Assembly (NCBI GenBank): GCA_017454375.1
Contig: JAFTDB010000033.1
Span: forward strand, 106,967 to 170,966
Direction: 5' to 3'
Origin: Acholeplasmatales bacterium
GTDB taxonomy: Bacteria > Bacillota_I > Bacilli_A > Acholeplasmatales > Anaeroplasmataceae
DNA length: 64,000 nucleotides
In this document: in pieces, positions 18,389-26,638 of the stretch
How the letters are laid out: each line of letters opens with the position of its first letter
Position numbering within the stretch: position 1 is the first letter of the stretch
Translations under genes and position numbers: made by a program
The notes under the pieces: model-generated
What the model was told of the DNA's origin: nothing
The model's database searches: none
What the model saw: only the letters and a program-made list of their open reading frames with translations

Positions 18389-18504
18389 CCATAAAGATGG
18401 TACGAGGGACAAGCCCGATGACTACCAAGCAACCTACAATATGCAAGGTGCTAAAGCTTGTTTGATGGTACGAAATACCATCCAAACGGATGGTTTTATT
18501 TTTT
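18389..18504 (+). promoter_or_regulatory. SAM-I (S-box) riboswitch with terminator, second copy
   Basis: The aptamer (18389-18468) carries AAAGA, GAGGGACAAGCCCGATGA (canonical P2 loop and kink-turn), GCAACC, GGTGCTAA and the pseudoknot CAAGC/GCTTG. P1 is CCAT(AAA)/(TTT)GATGG. The platform switches between antiterminator GATGGTA-CGAAA-TACCATC (18464-18482) and terminator ACCATCC-AAAC-GGATGGT (18477-18494), followed by TTTATTTTTT. It should stop transcription of priA, fmt, two small-family genes and metK when SAM is high. A 33-nt block (18428-18460) is identical to that in the first SAM riboswitch at 4300-4332. Confidence 0.95.
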
Positions 18505-18514
18505 AGGAGCTAAA

Positions 18515-20836
18515 ATGATTGCCGAAGTTATAGTTGATATCAAAAACAAACAACTTAATAAATCATTTGATTATCTAATCCCTGATAAATTCGATGGATT
18601 AATCCAAATTGGTATGCGTGTATATGTACCATTTGGAAGAATGAAAAGAATTGGCTATGTGATTGGATTTAAAGAAAAAGATGACTCTGGCTATCAGCTT
18701 AAGGAAATCATCGATATTGTAGATGTAAAAAGAATCTTAAATGAAGAATTTGTAGGCATTGCTAAATACATTTCTGAAAATTATTTTTCTTATTATGCAT
18801 CATGTCTAGATGCGATGATACCTAGAGCCTTAAAATATAAATATCGTAAAAAAGCTAAATTAATTAATAAGGATAATGTATCTACAGATTTAACTAGATT
18901 ATTTAGAAAAAATGAGCTAATCATTGATAATCTAAAGCCTGAGGTTTTAGATTTAATCTATGAAGAGGTTAAGAAAAACAACATCATTATTGATACTGAA
19001 ATTAAAAGAATCAAGGATGATGATAAGATTGCTTATGTAAGACTAATTAATCCTGATTTTAAAACCAAAAGTAAAAAAGCTAAGATGTTAATTGATTATC
19101 TTGATGAGGCAGGAGAGCCTGTTGAAAAAGAAATTATTACATCTGATTTAGGATATAAAACATCTGATATTACTTATTTAGTAGATAATAAGGTAGTTGA
19201 GCTATTTTATTTAGAACCTAAAAAAGAAGAAAAGGATTTAACCATATCTGAAGAAAAGACTTTAAATAGTGAACAGGAATCTTGTTATAAAAAAGTCGAA
19301 TATGATAAATATAAGACTTATTTACTACATGGTGTAACATCATCTGGTAAGACTGAGCTTTATATGCACTGGATTAAGGATGTAATAGAGGCTGGTAAGA
19401 AGGCTATCTTGTTAGTTCCTGAAATCTCCTTAACTCCTCAAATTACATCACTATTTAAGGCTAGATTTAAAGAAAATGTAGCAATTATCCATTCAAGATT
19501 ATCTGTATATGAAAAATATATAGAGTGGAAGAAGATAATTGATAATGAAGTAAAAATAGTAATTGGTGCTAGATCAGCAATATTTGCCCCAATTGACAAT
19601 TTAGGAATTATCATTATAGATGAAGCACATGATTCATCATATATTCAACAAAATAATCCTAAATATGATGCGAAGGACATCGCAACTATCCGTGCTAAAA
19701 ACTTCAATATTCCACTAATTCTAGGTAGTGCCACACCTAAGGTAGCTGATTATTATAAGGCTATTGAGGGTGAATATGAGCTTTTAGTTATGAAAAAGAG
19801 AACTAACGGATTAACTCTAGGCTCTGCTGAAGTAGTAGATATGAGAAAAGAGCTTGAGGAAGGAAATAAATCAGTATTTTCACGTAAGCTTTTAAAGGAA
19901 GTAAAGGAAACATATAACCGTGGTGAACAATCAATTCTATTTTTAAACAGAAGAGGATTTAATAGCTTTGTGATGTGCCGTAGCTGTGGAGAGACAGTAA
20001 ATTGCCCTCACTGTGATATGGCTCTTACATATCATAAGAATAGTAATATCTTAAAATGTCACCACTGTGGTTATACAACATATAATGTAGCTAAATGCCC
20101 AAGCTGTAATTCAGATAAGATAAGATTTGTTGGTTCTGGTACCGAGAAAGTTGTAGAGACACTAGAACGTGAAATACCAAGTGCTAGAGTACTTCGTGTT
20201 GATATGGATACAACCTCTAATATGGAAGATTATGAAAGATTTTATGATATGTTTAAGAATAAAGAGGCTGATATCATTGTAGGTACTAAGATGATTACTA
20301 AGGGCTTAGATTTTGAAAATGTAACCCTAGTTGGTGCCTTAAATGCTTCATTATCCTTAAATTATCCATATTATGATGCATCTGAAGATACCTTTGAGTT
20401 AATTGAACAGGTATCTGGTAGAGCTGGTAGATCAGAAAAGGCTGGTAAATGTATAATCCAGGCCTATAATCCTGAGCATTATGCAATAAAATATGCAGCT
20501 CGTCATAATTATGAAAAGTTTTATGATGAAGAAATTAAAAAGAGAATGCTAGCTAATCTACCTCCATTTTCAATGCTTTTGGAGGTTTTGGTAACATCAG
20601 AAGATGTAAATTTAGCATATCAGGAAGCTAATAAGATTAAAGATAAGCTAGTTAGACTAAATACTACATCTGAAATACTTGGAGTGTCTGAGGATACTAT
20701 CTTTAAGCTAAAGGATAGATATAGATATAAAATAGAAATAAATGTAACAGATGATAGAGTGTTAGATGAGCTTAAGGCTATCTATCCACTATATCAAAGT
20801 AATAAGGATGTAGAAATCCAAATAACAAGGATGTGA
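18515..20836 (+). CDS. priA: Primosomal helicase PriA
   Basis: This 773-residue 3'-5' DNA helicase restarts stalled replication forks. The N-terminal 3' DNA-binding domain begins AEVIVDIKNKQLNKSFDYLIP; Walker A is GVTSSGKTELY, Walker B IIIDEAHDSSY, and a two-zinc cysteine cluster (CRSCGETVNCPHCDMAL ... CHHCGYTTYNVAKCPSC) interrupts the helicase core; motif VI region is QVSGRAGRSEKAG. I placed the start at ATG 18515 (AGGAG just upstream), not at 18458 where the frame would run through the riboswitch. Finding priA first in a SAM-regulated operon is unusual; metK downstream is the likely reason. Confidence 0.95.
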   Translation: MIAEVIVDIKNKQLNKSFDYLIPDKFDGLIQIGMRVYVPFGRMKRIGYVIGFKEKDDSGYQLKEIIDIVDVKRILNEEFVGIAKYISENYFSYYASCLDAMIPRALKYKYRKKAKLINKDNVSTDLTRLFRKNELIIDNLKPEVLDLIYEEVKKNNIIIDTEIKRIKDDDKIAYVRLINPDFKTKSKKAKMLIDYLDEAGEPVEKEIITSDLGYKTSDITYLVDNKVVELFYLEPKKEEKDLTISEEKTLNSEQESCYKKVEYDKYKTYLLHGVTSSGKTELYMHWIKDVIEAGKKAILLVPEISLTPQITSLFKARFKENVAIIHSRLSVYEKYIEWKKIIDNEVKIVIGARSAIFAPIDNLGIIIIDEAHDSSYIQQNNPKYDAKDIATIRAKNFNIPLILGSATPKVADYYKAIEGEYELLVMKKRTNGLTLGSAEVVDMRKELEEGNKSVFSRKLLKEVKETYNRGEQSILFLNRRGFNSFVMCRSCGETVNCPHCDMALTYHKNSNILKCHHCGYTTYNVAKCPSCNSDKIRFVGSGTEKVVETLEREIPSARVLRVDMDTTSNMEDYERFYDMFKNKEADIIVGTKMITKGLDFENVTLVGALNASLSLNYPYYDASEDTFELIEQVSGRAGRSEKAGKCIIQAYNPEHYAIKYAARHNYEKFYDEEIKKRMLANLPPFSMLLEVLVTSEDVNLAYQEANKIKDKLVRLNTTSEILGVSEDTIFKLKDRYRYKIEINVTDDRVLDELKAIYPLYQSNKDVEIQITRM

Positions 20837-20840
20837 TTTT

Positions 20841-21755
20841 ATGAAAATTGTTTTTATGGGAACAATTGAATTCTCTGTTAGGATATTAGATTATTTATTC
20901 CATAAATATGGAGTAGAGCTTGTAATATCTCAACCAAACAGACTAAAGAAGAAAAATGAATTATTACCTACAGAGGTAGCTAAATATGCAGCTGATAATA
21001 ATATAAGATTATTACAGCCTGAAAAAATAGGCGATATCTACGAAGATATCAAGGCTATTGAGCCAGATATTTTGGTTACAGCTGCCTATGGTCAATTCAT
21101 TCCAACTAAGATTTTAAATCTATTTAAAAAACAAATTAATGTTCACGCATCAATCCTACCTAAGTATCGTGGTGGTGCCCCAATTCAACGTTCAATTATG
21201 AATGGTGATAAGAAAACTGGTGTATCAATCATGCGTATGGTTAAGGGTATGGATGCTGGTGAAGTATATCTATGTAAGGAATTAGAAATTCTACCTGAGG
21301 ATAACAACACATCACTATTTAAGAAATTAGCCGATGTAGGTGTTGAAGCGCTTGATGAATGCTTCATGGATATAGTTGAAGGTAGAAACCTAGGTGTTCC
21401 TCAAAATGAAGAAGAGGTAACATATGCTTATAATATTGCACCAGAAGAAGAAATTATAAGCTTTAATGAGGAAGCTCAAAGCATTGTTAATAAGATTAAG
21501 GGCTTATCTTTAGAGCCAGGTGCTCATTTTGAATTTAAAGGAATAAAGATTAAAGTATTTGATGCATCTGTTGTAGAGGATGATTCAAATGCTAAGCCTG
21601 GTAGTGTTTTAAACATCAAAAAACAAATATTAATTAAAGCTAAGGATAAGGCGGTTTCTTTGGATTTAATCTTACTTCCTGGTAAAAAAATGTTAAGTGG
21701 AAAAGATTTTTCAAATGGACAAAAAGTGTTTTCAATAGGAGATATTATAGAATAA
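20841..21755 (+). CDS. fmt: Methionyl-tRNA formyltransferase
   Basis: This 304-residue enzyme formylates initiator Met-tRNA with 10-formyl-THF. The catalytic Asn-His-Asp region is visible: NVHASILPKYRGGAPIQRSI at about residues 93-112 and the Asp in MVKGMDAGEVYL near residue 135. The C-terminal OB-like domain starts around 205. It lies four bases after priA, the conserved priA-fmt pair of Firmicutes, usually followed by def or rsmB, neither of which is present here. It consumes the same formyl-folate and methionine pools as metK and the FolT-like transporter nearby. Confidence 0.95.
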   Translation: MKIVFMGTIEFSVRILDYLFHKYGVELVISQPNRLKKKNELLPTEVAKYAADNNIRLLQPEKIGDIYEDIKAIEPDILVTAAYGQFIPTKILNLFKKQINVHASILPKYRGGAPIQRSIMNGDKKTGVSIMRMVKGMDAGEVYLCKELEILPEDNNTSLFKKLADVGVEALDECFMDIVEGRNLGVPQNEEEVTYAYNIAPEEEIISFNEEAQSIVNKIKGLSLEPGAHFEFKGIKIKVFDASVVEDDSNAKPGSVLNIKKQILIKAKDKAVSLDLILLPGKKMLSGKDFSNGQKVFSIGDIIE

Positions 21756-21799
21756 TATCTGATTTTGTGGTAAAATAACAAAGATTGGAGGTGTTATTT

Positions 21800-23098
21800 T
21801 TGAAATTTGTTGATTTGAAAAATAAAATTTTCAAAAAATTAAAAAATAATACCTTCTTCGTGAAGCATTTTGGATTTGAAAGTGGTATTGATATCACAGA
21901 TGATAGACAGCTTTTATATCGTAAGAATGTCGTTATTAAGAATATCATCTTCGTATCAAACCTAATTTATACATTGTTATTTACAATAATTTCATTTGGT
22001 GATAATTCTAACTGGTTATTAACAATCCTGTTATTCCCAATCACATTCTTTGTAAACTCGACACTATCTAAGCTTATAAAGAAGGGACCAGAGGATGAAT
22101 TGTCTCAGATAATAGCCATGTATGCTTCGTGCTTTTATATGTTCTTATTATCACTAGTAATCTATGTGAAATTAAAGAATGGTAGCCAAGTATTCTTGCA
22201 GGAATCTGGCTATATCCTACTTTATTATTCTTTAGCAATATGTTCATTCTATCAGGATAAGAACATGCTGAAGAATGTATGTAAAATAATGTTAATATTA
22301 GTAACATTCTTACATTTTACAATTACTTATGATATTGTTAAGGCAGCATCAGGACAAAATATCTTAACATTCTTAGGTGCATTCTTTACATCTAATGAAT
22401 TTAAGGATATCTTATTAAGAACCTTGTTACTTGTAATGTTTATGATTGTTTTAAATATATATGTAGGAATGAACAATTATATGCAAAATGAAAGAAAGAA
22501 GGAGCTTATTAAGCGTCGTGAGGTACAAGAGGACTTCACTAATGTTGTCACTAAAATATTTGATGTTACCCTTCAACAGGGAACTAAAACATCTGAAGAT
22601 ATTAAAAATGTTAAATTAACTGCCTTAATGGCTAAGAAGATGGCGTCACTTATGAGCTTGGATCCTGATAAATGTGAGGATATATATAATTTCTCAATGA
22701 TTCATATCGATCATGAGGTATCCTTCCATCCTGAAGGAACTGAAGAAGAGAAGTTCGAAAAGCTATCTCAACAAACAGAATTAGGCTCAGCCTTGATATC
22801 TCGTTATCAGCTAGAGCGTAAGAGCGAGGATATCATTCGTGCTACTTTAGAGGAATCTGATACAGATGAATTTAAAGAAAGCATGAATAAGATTCAAAAT
22901 GATTCTTATTCACAGATTATTCTAATTTGTGAAATATATGTAATTTTAAGAAGCACTAAATCATTTAAGAAGAGCTTCAACCACCAAAAATCAATCAAAT
23001 ATATGGAAGAGCATTGTAAATATTATTTCGAGCCAGTATTATTTGATAGATTTATGAAATTTGATACAGACTTTGATAATATTTATATGGGAGAGTAA
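21800..23098 (+). CDS. Membrane protein with degenerate HD-GYP-like domain
   Basis: This 432-residue protein has about six membrane helices in residues 48-225, a charged segment, then a cytoplasmic domain. The C-terminal part reads SQIILICEIYVILRSTKSF ... HQKSIKYMEEHCKYYFEPVLFDRFM, which aligns by eye with the back half of HD-GYP phosphodiesterases (the RIxxVADxYDALTSxRPY ... EA ... FDPxLVxxF pattern). The HD metal motif and the GYP motif are not recognisable, so it is probably catalytically dead and might bind a nucleotide or protein instead. I prefer the TTG at 21800, seven bases after GGAGGTG, over the upstream TTG at 21785. The family call is moderate. Confidence 0.6.
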   Translation: MKFVDLKNKIFKKLKNNTFFVKHFGFESGIDITDDRQLLYRKNVVIKNIIFVSNLIYTLLFTIISFGDNSNWLLTILLFPITFFVNSTLSKLIKKGPEDELSQIIAMYASCFYMFLLSLVIYVKLKNGSQVFLQESGYILLYYSLAICSFYQDKNMLKNVCKIMLILVTFLHFTITYDIVKAASGQNILTFLGAFFTSNEFKDILLRTLLLVMFMIVLNIYVGMNNYMQNERKKELIKRREVQEDFTNVVTKIFDVTLQQGTKTSEDIKNVKLTALMAKKMASLMSLDPDKCEDIYNFSMIHIDHEVSFHPEGTEEEKFEKLSQQTELGSALISRYQLERKSEDIIRATLEESDTDEFKESMNKIQNDSYSQIILICEIYVILRSTKSFKKSFNHQKSIKYMEEHCKYYFEPVLFDRFMKFDTDFDNIYMGE

Positions 23099-23100
23099 TT

Positions 23101-23343
23101 ATGGAATATATAACTAGCGGAACTTGTTCAAGAAAAATTAATTTTGAAATAGATGATAATGGCCGTGTACATAATGTAAGCTTCTTAGGTGGCTGTAATG
23201 GTAACCTAAAGGCAATATCTAAGCTTGTTGAAGGAATGGAAGCCACTAAGGTTATTGAAATCTTAGAGGGCAATACTTGCGGTCCACGTCCTACAAGCTG
23301 TGCAGACCAATTAGCAAAAGCATTAAAGGAGAATTTAAAATAA
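23101..23343 (+). CDS. TSCPD domain protein (TIGR03905-like)
   Basis: This 80-residue protein has [13 protein letters not shown] at the start and [17 protein letters not shown] in the middle, then [16 protein letters not shown], which together match the TSCPD domain also found at the C-terminus of NrdJ-type ribonucleotide reductases. Three conserved cysteine positions (CS, GGC, TSC) suggest metal or redox binding; the function of stand-alone TSCPD proteins is unknown. It overlaps the metK start (TAATG) and lies two bases after the HD-GYP-like gene, so it is firmly inside the SAM-regulated operon. Confidence 0.88.
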   Translation: MEYITSGTCSRKINFEIDDNGRVHNVSFLGGCNGNLKAISKLVEGMEATKVIEILEGNTCGPRPTSCADQLAKALKENLK

Positions 23344-24503
23344 TGAGAAGATTTTTTACATCAGAATCAGTAACTGAAGGACATCCTGATAAGATCGCCG
23401 ATCAAATCAGTGATGCAATACTTGATGACATTTTAGCTCATGACCCTAACGGCCGTGTAGCTTGTGAAACAATTTGTACAACTGGTATGGTAATGGTATT
23501 TGGTGAAATATCAACTACACACTATGTAGACCTACAAAAGGTTGTTAGAGACACCGTAACTGAAATTGGCTTCGTAAGAGGTAAATTCGGTTTCGATGCT
23601 GAAAATATGGCTGTTTTATCAGCAATTGATCCACAGTCCCCTGATATCGCAATGGGTGTTGATGAATCAGAAGGCCACGAACAAGGTGCCGGTGACCAAG
23701 GTATTATGTTTGGTTATGCTTGTGATGAAACACCTGAATATATGCCTATGGCATTATCTTTAGCTCATAAGCTAGCTAAGAGATTAACTGATGTTCGTAA
23801 ACAAGGTATCTTAAAATATTTACGTCCAGATGGAAAAACACAAGTAACAGTAGAATATGATGATAATGATAATATCGTTAGAATCGATACTATCTTAATT
23901 TCTACACAACATGCTGATACAGTAACTATGGAACAACTAGCTAAGGATGTTAAGCGTGAGGTAGTTGATTATGTAGTACCTGCAAATTTAGTTGATAAGG
24001 ATACTAAATATTATTTCAACCCAACTGGCCGTTTCGTTATTGGTGGTCCAGCAGGTGATAGTGGTTTAACTGGTAGAAAGATTATCGTTGATACATACGG
24101 TGGAGCTGCATGTCATGGTGGTGGAGCATTCAGTGGTAAGGACCCTTCTAAGGTTGATAGAAGTGCTTCATATATGGCTCGTTATATCGCTAAGAACTTG
24201 GTTGCTGCAGGAATTTGTAAGAAATGTCAAATCCAATTATCTTATGCAATTGGTATTGCAGAACCTACAAGCTTACTTGTAGAAACATTTGGTACATCTA
24301 AATTTGATGAAGAAACTTTATCAAATGTAATTAGAAAGAACTTCAAATTAACTCCAAAGGGAATTATTGAAACTCTTGATTTAAAGCGTCCAATCTACAA
24401 ACAAACAGCTGCCTATGGTCATTTCGGTAGAACTGACTTAGATCTTCCTTGGGAACATCTAGATAAGGTAGAAGCTCTTAAAAAGGATTTAGGAATTAAA
24501 TAA
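23343..24503 (+). CDS. metK: S-adenosylmethionine synthetase
   Basis: This 386-residue enzyme makes SAM from methionine and ATP. Signatures are [19 protein letters not shown] at the N-terminus, the hexapeptide-like [12 protein letters not shown] at about 118-129, and [19 protein letters not shown] near 260-278. The start is the ATG at 23343, eight bases after an AAAGGAGAA site; the frame open further upstream only overlaps the TSCPD gene. It is the last gene before a strong terminator. As the enzyme producing the riboswitch ligand, it is the most likely target of the SAM-I leader at 18.4 kb. Confidence 0.97.
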   Translation: MRRFFTSESVTEGHPDKIADQISDAILDDILAHDPNGRVACETICTTGMVMVFGEISTTHYVDLQKVVRDTVTEIGFVRGKFGFDAENMAVLSAIDPQSPDIAMGVDESEGHEQGAGDQGIMFGYACDETPEYMPMALSLAHKLAKRLTDVRKQGILKYLRPDGKTQVTVEYDDNDNIVRIDTILISTQHADTVTMEQLAKDVKREVVDYVVPANLVDKDTKYYFNPTGRFVIGGPAGDSGLTGRKIIVDTYGGAACHGGGAFSGKDPSKVDRSASYMARYIAKNLVAAGICKKCQIQLSYAIGIAEPTSLLVETFGTSKFDEETLSNVIRKNFKLTPKGIIETLDLKRPIYKQTAAYGHFGRTDLDLPWEHLDKVEALKKDLGIK

Positions 24504-24518
24504 TTATTTGTAAAGAAA

Positions 24519-24560
24519 AAGCCTAGGCTTAATTGTTGAAATCAACAAGTGCCTAGGCTT
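24519..24560. terminator. Bidirectional terminator between metK and degV
   Basis: A 10-bp outer stem AAGCCTAGGC/GCCTAGGCTT encloses an inner TTGTTGA/TCAACAA hairpin, with A-rich sequence before and TTATTATTTATTTTATTTC after. It can serve metK and the convergent degV gene. Confidence 0.85.
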
Positions 24561-24571
24561 TATTATTTATT

Positions 24572-25399
24572 TTATTTCTTTACGTATATAAATCCGAATG
24601 CTCCTGGTCCCCAGTGACTAGCAATTGCTGGATCTAGGTCATCATATACCTTTACTGCAGCCTTTACATCCTCTGGTGCTTTAGAAATTAATTCATCTAC
24701 ATTGTTCTTAATATGAGTATAAGAAGCAATGATACCATATTCAGGATCAAATCCATTCTTTTCAATGTCATCTAAGATGAATTTCATACCCTTTTTAAGT
24801 CCTAAAGATTTTCCATGAACTTTAATTTTTCCTTCCTTGAAGCCAAGGATTGGTTTAATTTGTAAAATTGAACCAACAATTAATTCAGCTTTAGAAAGTC
24901 TACCACCCTTAAATAAATAATTTAATGTTTCAGGGATAGCAACTGTTTGAATTCTAGGAATTAATTCATTTACTAAATCATTGATTTCAGCAAGTGATTT
25001 ATCTTTATTCTTTAAAATTAATTCAACAATGAATCTTAAACCACCAACAGCCATCTTAGAATCAATTACTAGAACCTTTTTATTGTCTTCAAACAACATT
25101 CTAAATGCGTTATAAGTGCCACTAATATGAGAAGAAATAGTAATGATGATTACATCATTTCCTTCCTCAGTTTCCTTAGTGATTTCTTCTTCGTATTCAT
25201 ATAGGTTAGGAAGACTTGTCTTTGGAAATTCATTTAAATCAACTAAATGATGATAGAATTCCTCCATAGATAAATCTTCACCATTATCTAAATATTCTTT
25301 ATTCCCTAATAATAATTTTAAAGGGATAATTTTTATACCGTACTCCAAAGCTTCATCTTTTTTAATAGATGAACCTGAATCTACATATATTTTAAGCAT
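24572..25399 (-). CDS. DegV family fatty-acid-binding protein
   Basis: This 275-residue cytoplasmic protein has the DegV pattern: KIYVDSGSSI at the N-terminus, TSLPNLYEYEE, the serine-containing ISSHISGTYNAFRML motif (about 88-102), VIDSKMAVGGLRF and the C-terminal HWGPGAFGFIYVK. DegV proteins bind a fatty acid; FakB members present it to the kinase FakA for phosphorylation and phospholipid synthesis. No fakA is in the window, so the FakB role is possible but not shown. It is a single gene between terminators. Confidence 0.93.
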   Translation of the reverse strand: MLKIYVDSGSSIKKDEALEYGIKIIPLKLLLGNKEYLDNGEDLSMEEFYHHLVDLNEFPKTSLPNLYEYEEEITKETEEGNDVIIITISSHISGTYNAFRMLFEDNKKVLVIDSKMAVGGLRFIVELILKNKDKSLAEINDLVNELIPRIQTVAIPETLNYLFKGGRLSKAELIVGSILQIKPILGFKEGKIKVHGKSLGLKKGMKFILDDIEKNGFDPEYGIIASYTHIKNNVDELISKAPEDVKAAVKVYDDLDPAIASHWGPGAFGFIYVKK

Positions 25400-25531
25400 A
25401 TTAATCTCTCCTTAATTGCTTGAATACTATATAATAAAATCTCCTAAGTGTCAACTTTTTTTACTTTTTTTTAATTATTTTTTAAAAAAATTGGAAAAAA
25501 CGACTACCTATATATATGGAGGTGTATTTTT

Positions 25532-25912
25532 GTGATATGCAAAATTTGTGGTAATAAATTCTTTATAAAAAGAAGCTTTAAGGAGCTTTTAAAAACTAAT
25601 CACGAACAAAATATTTGTAATAAATGTCTGGACAAGTATGGAATTAGCTTATCATTTCAAAAGATTGTTTTAGAGAATTATGATGTGATGATTGTCTCAA
25701 TGTTTAAGAGAAAGGAGAAGATAGATTATAATTTATTTTATGATGAATATAGTAAAATATTTATCTCATTAATGATGAAAAAGGAATATCATGTAATACT
25801 TGAAGATCATCTATATTTAGATGATTATAAGATAGAAGAAATAGATGGGATTTCTAAAATGTTAGAAAGTAATCTAATCATTTTATGCTTAACTGTATCT
25901 GATTATTCGTAA
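25532..25912 (+). CDS. Small zinc-ribbon protein upstream of hpf, ComFC-like position
   Basis: This 126-residue protein starts with a CX2C...CX2C zinc ribbon (Cys3, Cys6, Cys29, Cys32). The rest is helical and acidic with no membrane segment, and it lacks a recognisable phosphoribosyltransferase motif. Many Bacillota have comFA-comFC directly before hpf, and ComFC begins with a similar zinc ribbon, so this may be a reduced or diverged relative; the sequence alone does not prove it. GTG start at 25532 with GGAGGTG nine bases upstream. It has no visible terminator before the hpf promoter. Confidence 0.6.
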   Translation: MICKICGNKFFIKRSFKELLKTNHEQNICNKCLDKYGISLSFQKIVLENYDVMIVSMFKRKEKIDYNLFYDEYSKIFISLMMKKEYHVILEDHLYLDDYKIEEIDGISKMLESNLIILCLTVSDYS

Positions 25913-25951
25913 AAATCGCGTGGTTATTGAATAATTTGCTTGTATTAAGCA

Positions 25952-25980
25952 TTGAAAACGCTTTTATTTTCTTGTATAAT
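25952..25980 (+). promoter_or_regulatory. hpf promoter with a possible CcpA (cre) site
   Basis: TTGAAA (25952-25957), 17-nt spacer, TATAAT (25975-25980). The -35 overlaps TTGAAAACGCTTTTA (25952-25966), which fits the cre consensus WTGNAANCGNWNNCW with one mismatch. If real, CcpA would repress hpf during growth on preferred sugars. The promoter is well supported; the cre site is a suggestion. Confidence 0.7.
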
Positions 25981-26003
25981 AAAATCAGAAGGAGTTGATA
26001 TAT

Positions 26004-26525
26004 ATGAAAATCGATGTATTAGGTAAAAATGGTTTTACTCCAAATGAAAAACAAAAAGAATACGTCAGCAAAAAATTAGAGAAATTGGAAGGTATCTTAC
26101 AAGACTACGATAATGTAGCTGCAAGAGTAGTATTCAAAAAGTATAAGACATACTACAAGGTAGAAGTAACTATCCCTTCTAAGAACATTCAACTTCGTGC
26201 AGAGGTTACAAATCCTGATGCAATCGCAGCATGTGACGGTGTAGTTGATAAGCTAGTTACTCAGGTAAAAAGATGGAATGATAGAGTAAAGGATAAATTA
26301 GGCAAGACAGGCCTTAAGCATGTTGCAGAACCTAATTTAGACGAAAGACAAATTGTTCGTGATAAGCACATTAAGCTTGAACCTATGACTAAGGAAGAAG
26401 CAATCGATCAAATGGAACTTCTAGGACATGATTTCTTCGTATTCCTAGATAGAGAAACTAGAAAGACTAATGTAGTTTATCTAAGAGATGATGGCAATTA
26501 TGCTGTCATTGAAACTGAAAATTAG
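26004..26525 (+). CDS. hpf: Ribosome hibernation promoting factor, long form
   Basis: This 173-residue protein pairs 70S ribosomes into inactive 100S dimers. The N-terminal S30AE domain (KIDVLGKNGFTPNEKQKEYV ... VAARVVFKKYKTYYKVEVTI) is followed by a linker and the C-terminal dimerisation domain (VRDKHIKLEPMTKEEAIDQMELLGHDFFVFLDRETRKTNVVYLRDDGNYAVIE) characteristic of the long Firmicutes form. The ATG at 26004 has AAGGAG at nine to ten bases; the alternative TTG at 25995 is too close to that site. A terminator follows at 26540. Confidence 0.95.
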   Translation: MKIDVLGKNGFTPNEKQKEYVSKKLEKLEGILQDYDNVAARVVFKKYKTYYKVEVTIPSKNIQLRAEVTNPDAIAACDGVVDKLVTQVKRWNDRVKDKLGKTGLKHVAEPNLDERQIVRDKHIKLEPMTKEEAIDQMELLGHDFFVFLDRETRKTNVVYLRDDGNYAVIETEN

Positions 26526-26539
26526 AATCTCTGTGGACT

Positions 26540-26563
26540 AAGAGGGAGAAAATCCCTCTTTTT
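26540..26563 (+). terminator. hpf terminator
   Basis: AAGAGGGA-GAAAA-TCCCTCTT, 8-bp stem, followed by TTTC. Confidence 0.9.
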
Positions 26564-26638
26564 CTTTGCCTTTTTTCTAGCGTAGATATAAGATTTATGG
26601 TATAATAAAGCGGATATTTTGCCAGGAGGTGAGAAGAA

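Noticed and set aside
18458..18514. N-terminal extension of PriA
   Set aside because: The 19 codons run through the SAM riboswitch and its terminator; the ATG at 18515 has a proper ribosome site and matches PriA N-termini.
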